From NCBI GenBank assembly GCA_964245015.1, contig CAXTMA010000098.1, forward strand, positions 1 through 13,237: DNA of 13,237 nucleotides, read 5' to 3'. The notes beneath the pieces are model-generated. The model made no database searches. It saw only the letters and a program-made list of their open reading frames with translations, and was not told the DNA's origin. The translations under genes were made by a program, and so were the position numbers. Source of the stretch: RH-AL1 sp964245015 (lineage in GTDB: Bacteria > Pseudomonadota > Alphaproteobacteria > Rhizobiales > Beijerinckiaceae). Of this stretch, positions 11,040 to 13,237 are shown piece after piece (position 1 is the first letter of the stretch; the number at the start of each line of letters is the position of its first letter).

Positions 11040-12974
11040 TCAGTGCAGCGCGCGTTTGCTAGGTCGCTTACCGTCGGCGGACGCGCCAGCCGTTTCCCGG
11101 AACAACTCGGCGAGTTTCTCGGTCATCGCGCCGCCAAGCTCTTCCGCATCCACGATCGTCACGGCGCGGCGATAATACCGCGTCACGTCGTGACCGATGC
11201 CGATGGCGATCAGTTCCACCGGAGAGCGCGTTTCGATCTCCTCGATGACGTATCGCAGATGCCGCTCCAGGTAGTTGCCGGAATTGACCGACAGTGTGGA
11301 GTCGTCGACCGGCGCGCCGTCGGAGATCATCATCAGGATGCGGCGTTGCTCCGGGCGGGCGAGCAGGCGCTTGTGAGCCCAATCCAGCGCCTCGCCGTCG
11401 ATGTTCTCCTTCAGCAGCCCCTCGCGCATCATCAGCCCGAGGTTCTTTCGGGCGCGGCGCCATGGCGCATCCGCCGATTTGTAGATGATGTGGCGCAGAT
11501 CGTTGAGCCGGCCGGGCGTGGCGGGCTTGCCGGCCTGCAGCCAGCTTTCGCGGGCTTGGCCGCCTTTCCAGGCCCGCGTGGTGAAGCCCAGGATCTCGAC
11601 CTTCACGCCGCAGCGTTCCAGCGTGCGCGCCAGTATGTCGGCGCAGGTCGCCGCCACCGTGATCGGACGCCCACGCATCGAGCCGGAGTTATCGAGCAGC
11701 AGCGTCACCACCGTGTCGCGGAAGTCGGTGTCCTTTTCCCGTTTGAACGAGAGCGGCTGCTGCGGATCGATGATGATGCGCGGCAGGCGGGTCGGGTCGA
11801 GCAGTCCTTCCTCGAGGTCGAACTCCCACGATCGGTTCTGCTGCGCCATCAAGCGGCGCTGCAAGCGATTGGCGAGCCGCGCCACCACCGAGGACAGGTT
11901 CTGCAACTGCTTGTCGAGATAGGCGCGCAACCGCGCCAACTCGTCGGGATCGCAAAGGTTCTCGGCGGCGATCGTCTCGTCGGTCGTCCGGTTGAACACC
12001 TTGTAATCCGGCCCGCGCGCTTCGATCGGGCGTCCGGCCGGGGCGCGGCGGGCGTCGGAGGCTTGTTCGGCGTCGGACGTGTCCGCTTCCTCGTCCGTGT
12101 CGCCGGTCGGAGCCTCGGAAGAGTCCATCGCGGCCTCGTCCATCTCCTCGGTGGACGCTTCCGCCTTCTGGCTCTGCCGGCCGTCGTCGGACCGGTCGGC
12201 GTCGCCTTGGCGCTCTTCGTCCTGGTCGGCATCGCTGTCGGCTTCGTCGGGCTTGTCGTCGTCCTCGGCATCGTTCTCGGAAGCCGACTCTTCCCCCATC
12301 TCGAGGGCGGCCAGAAGCCTCTGTACGGACTGAGCAAAAGCGCGCTGGTCGTCGATCTTCGAAGTGAGCCTGTCGAGATCGCGGCCGATGCGCTCCTCGA
12401 TCCAGGATCGCCAGGCATTGACGACCGCTTCGCCGCCCTTGGGCGGTTTGGCGCCGGTCAAACGCTCGCGCACCAGCAGCGACAGCGCCTCTTCGAGCGG
12501 CGCGTCGGCGCGCTGCGTCACCTCGGACAGGCGGGCGCGGATCAGCCGGTCGTCCAGCATGGCGGCGAGGTTGTTGGCGACGCCGGGCATGCGTCGCGCC
12601 CCGATCGCCTCGACTCGCGCCTGTTCCACCGCATCGAAGCAGGCGCGCGCCGCCTGCGACTGCGGCAGCAGGCGGCGATGGATGTCCACGCTGTGGCAAG
12701 CCATGCGCAACGCCATCGCGTCGGCATGCCCGCGCACGATCGCGGTATCGCGCGGATCGAGCTTGCGGCTGGGCTCAGGCAGGCGCGCTTTCGCCCCCTC
12801 GCCCGTGCGGATCAGGCTGGGGCGTTCGGGCGCATAGGTGACTTCAAGGTCGGCCGTGCCGGCCATCGCCCGCATGCAACCGGCCACCGCCCGCTTGAAG
12901 CCATCCTGCGGCGCGTCGGCCTTGGACGCCGGTCGCGCATTGGCGCCTGGGCGGACGTCGGCCGGCGGCGCCAT
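11040..12974 (-). CDS. cobT: Aerobic cobaltochelatase subunit CobT
   Basis: CobT works with CobS (AAA+) and CobN to insert cobalt into hydrogenobyrinic acid a,c-diamide in aerobic cobalamin synthesis. The 644-residue protein has an N-terminal helical domain (from QDGFKRAVAGCMRAMAG), a highly acidic Asp/Glu/Ser linker (about 225-310), and a C-terminal von Willebrand A-type domain with the MIDAS DNSGSMRGRP (Asp428, Ser430, Ser432), VEILGFTTRAWKGG and MMISDGAPVDDSTL. Length is close to the known protein (about 630). The ATG at 12974 shares one base with the cobS stop codon (TGATG), so translation is coupled; longer in-frame starts to 13070 would run into cobS and have no support. An open frame of about 660 codons on the opposite strand is a GC-rich shadow. 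Confidence 0.96.
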   Translation of the reverse strand: MAPPADVRPGANARPASKADAPQDGFKRAVAGCMRAMAGTADLEVTYAPERPSLIRTGEGAKARLPEPSRKLDPRDTAIVRGHADAMALRMACHSVDIHRRLLPQSQAARACFDAVEQARVEAIGARRMPGVANNLAAMLDDRLIRARLSEVTQRADAPLEEALSLLVRERLTGAKPPKGGEAVVNAWRSWIEERIGRDLDRLTSKIDDQRAFAQSVQRLLAALEMGEESASENDAEDDDKPDEADSDADQDEERQGDADRSDDGRQSQKAEASTEEMDEAAMDSSEAPTGDTDEEADTSDAEQASDARRAPAGRPIEARGPDYKVFNRTTDETIAAENLCDPDELARLRAYLDKQLQNLSSVVARLANRLQRRLMAQQNRSWEFDLEEGLLDPTRLPRIIIDPQQPLSFKREKDTDFRDTVVTLLLDNSGSMRGRPITVAATCADILARTLERCGVKVEILGFTTRAWKGGQARESWLQAGKPATPGRLNDLRHIIYKSADAPWRRARKNLGLMMREGLLKENIDGEALDWAHKRLLARPEQRRILMMISDGAPVDDSTLSVNSGNYLERHLRYVIEEIETRSPVELIAIGIGHDVTRYYRRAVTIVDAEELGGAMTEKLAELFRETAGASADGKRPSKRALH

Positions 12975-13237
12975 CAGCTCATCACGACGTTGACGGCGCT
13001 TTCCGGCAGCTCTTGGCCGAAGCAGCGCTGGTAGAACTCGGCCACCAGCGTCCGTTCCAGCTCGTCGCACTTGTTGAGAAAGGTCAAGCGGAAGGCGAAG
13101 CCGATGTCGCCGAAGATCTCGGCGTTCTCGGCCCAGGTGATCACCGTGCGCGGACTCATCACCGTGCTGAGGTCCCCGGCCATGAAGGCGTTGCGGGTGA
13201 GGTCGGCGACGCGCACCATCTTCGACACGGCGTCGCG
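12974..13237 (-). CDS. cobS: Aerobic cobaltochelatase subunit CobS, C-terminal part
   Basis: The frame is open from the window edge (RDAVSKMVRVADLTRNAF) to the TGA at 12976-12974, giving the last 87 residues of CobS, a protein of about 330 residues. CobS is the AAA+ ATPase that drives the CobNST chelatase. The visible end contains GDLSTVMSPRTVITWAEN, with the sensor-type Arg, then the CobS-specific AFRLTFLNKCDELER and LVAEFYQRCFGQELPESAVNVV. The Walker A and B motifs lie outside the window. The GTG at 13228 is internal, not a start. It is translated ahead of cobT with a one-base overlap. Confidence 0.95.
   Translation of the reverse strand, partial: RDAVSKMVRVADLTRNAFMAGDLSTVMSPRTVITWAENAEIFGDIGFAFRLTFLNKCDELERTLVAEFYQRCFGQELPESAVNVVMS

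Noticed and set aside
11043..13034. Open frame of 663 codons on the + strand opposite cobT
   Set aside because: It is the antisense shadow of a firmly identified gene. Its product is an Arg/Gly/His-rich composition without any recognisable domain, as expected in GC-rich DNA.

Overview
The window looks like chromosomal DNA of a high-GC alphaproteobacterium, most likely of the order Hyphomicrobiales (Rhizobiales). The evidence is the protein types (RpoH2-type sigma factor, DUF4164-ZapA pair, short rhizobial-type GpmA, CobS/CobT of the aerobic cobaltochelatase, paired PHA-granule-region proteins) and GGAAC-type promoters of the alphaproteobacterial general stress response. The genus cannot be read from the sequence. 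I see no phage, transposon, CRISPR, tRNA or rRNA.

Layout. The left end holds the 3' end of dapB, then gpmA (+). Next is a small receiver-domain protein (1139-1669, +), whose C-terminal tail resembles the NepR anti-sigma factor of the PhyR-NepR-EcfG stress pathway. Convergent with it is grpE (-). A divergent region with a four-copy 15-bp repeat separates grpE from a molbindin (mop) gene (+). A leftward block then follows, transcribed as gap, pgk and two paralogous PHA-granule-region proteins. Divergent from gap is a rightward series: DUF4164 coiled-coil protein, zapA, arfB, a secreted nuclease-like protein, an M48 metalloprotease lipoprotein, and rpoH2. The right end is a leftward cobS-cobT pair, with cobS cut by the window edge.

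How the genes fit together. Gap, Pgk and GpmA are three enzymes of lower glycolysis and gluconeogenesis. ZapA and DUF4164 belong to cell division. ArfB, GrpE, RpoH2 and the M48 protease belong to stress response and quality control. CobST insert cobalt during aerobic cobalamin synthesis.

The most interesting signal is a possible general-stress circuit. GGAAC-N17-TGTT, a good match to an EcfG promoter, lies upstream of both the receiver/NepR-like gene and rpoH2. The receiver protein ends in a segment with the spacing Y-x5-E-x2-P-D-x-F-x2-LL-x2-L, typical of NepR. A receiver joined to a NepR-like anti-sigma segment would be an unusual way to control EcfG, but this rests on alignment by eye and needs profile and structure tests.
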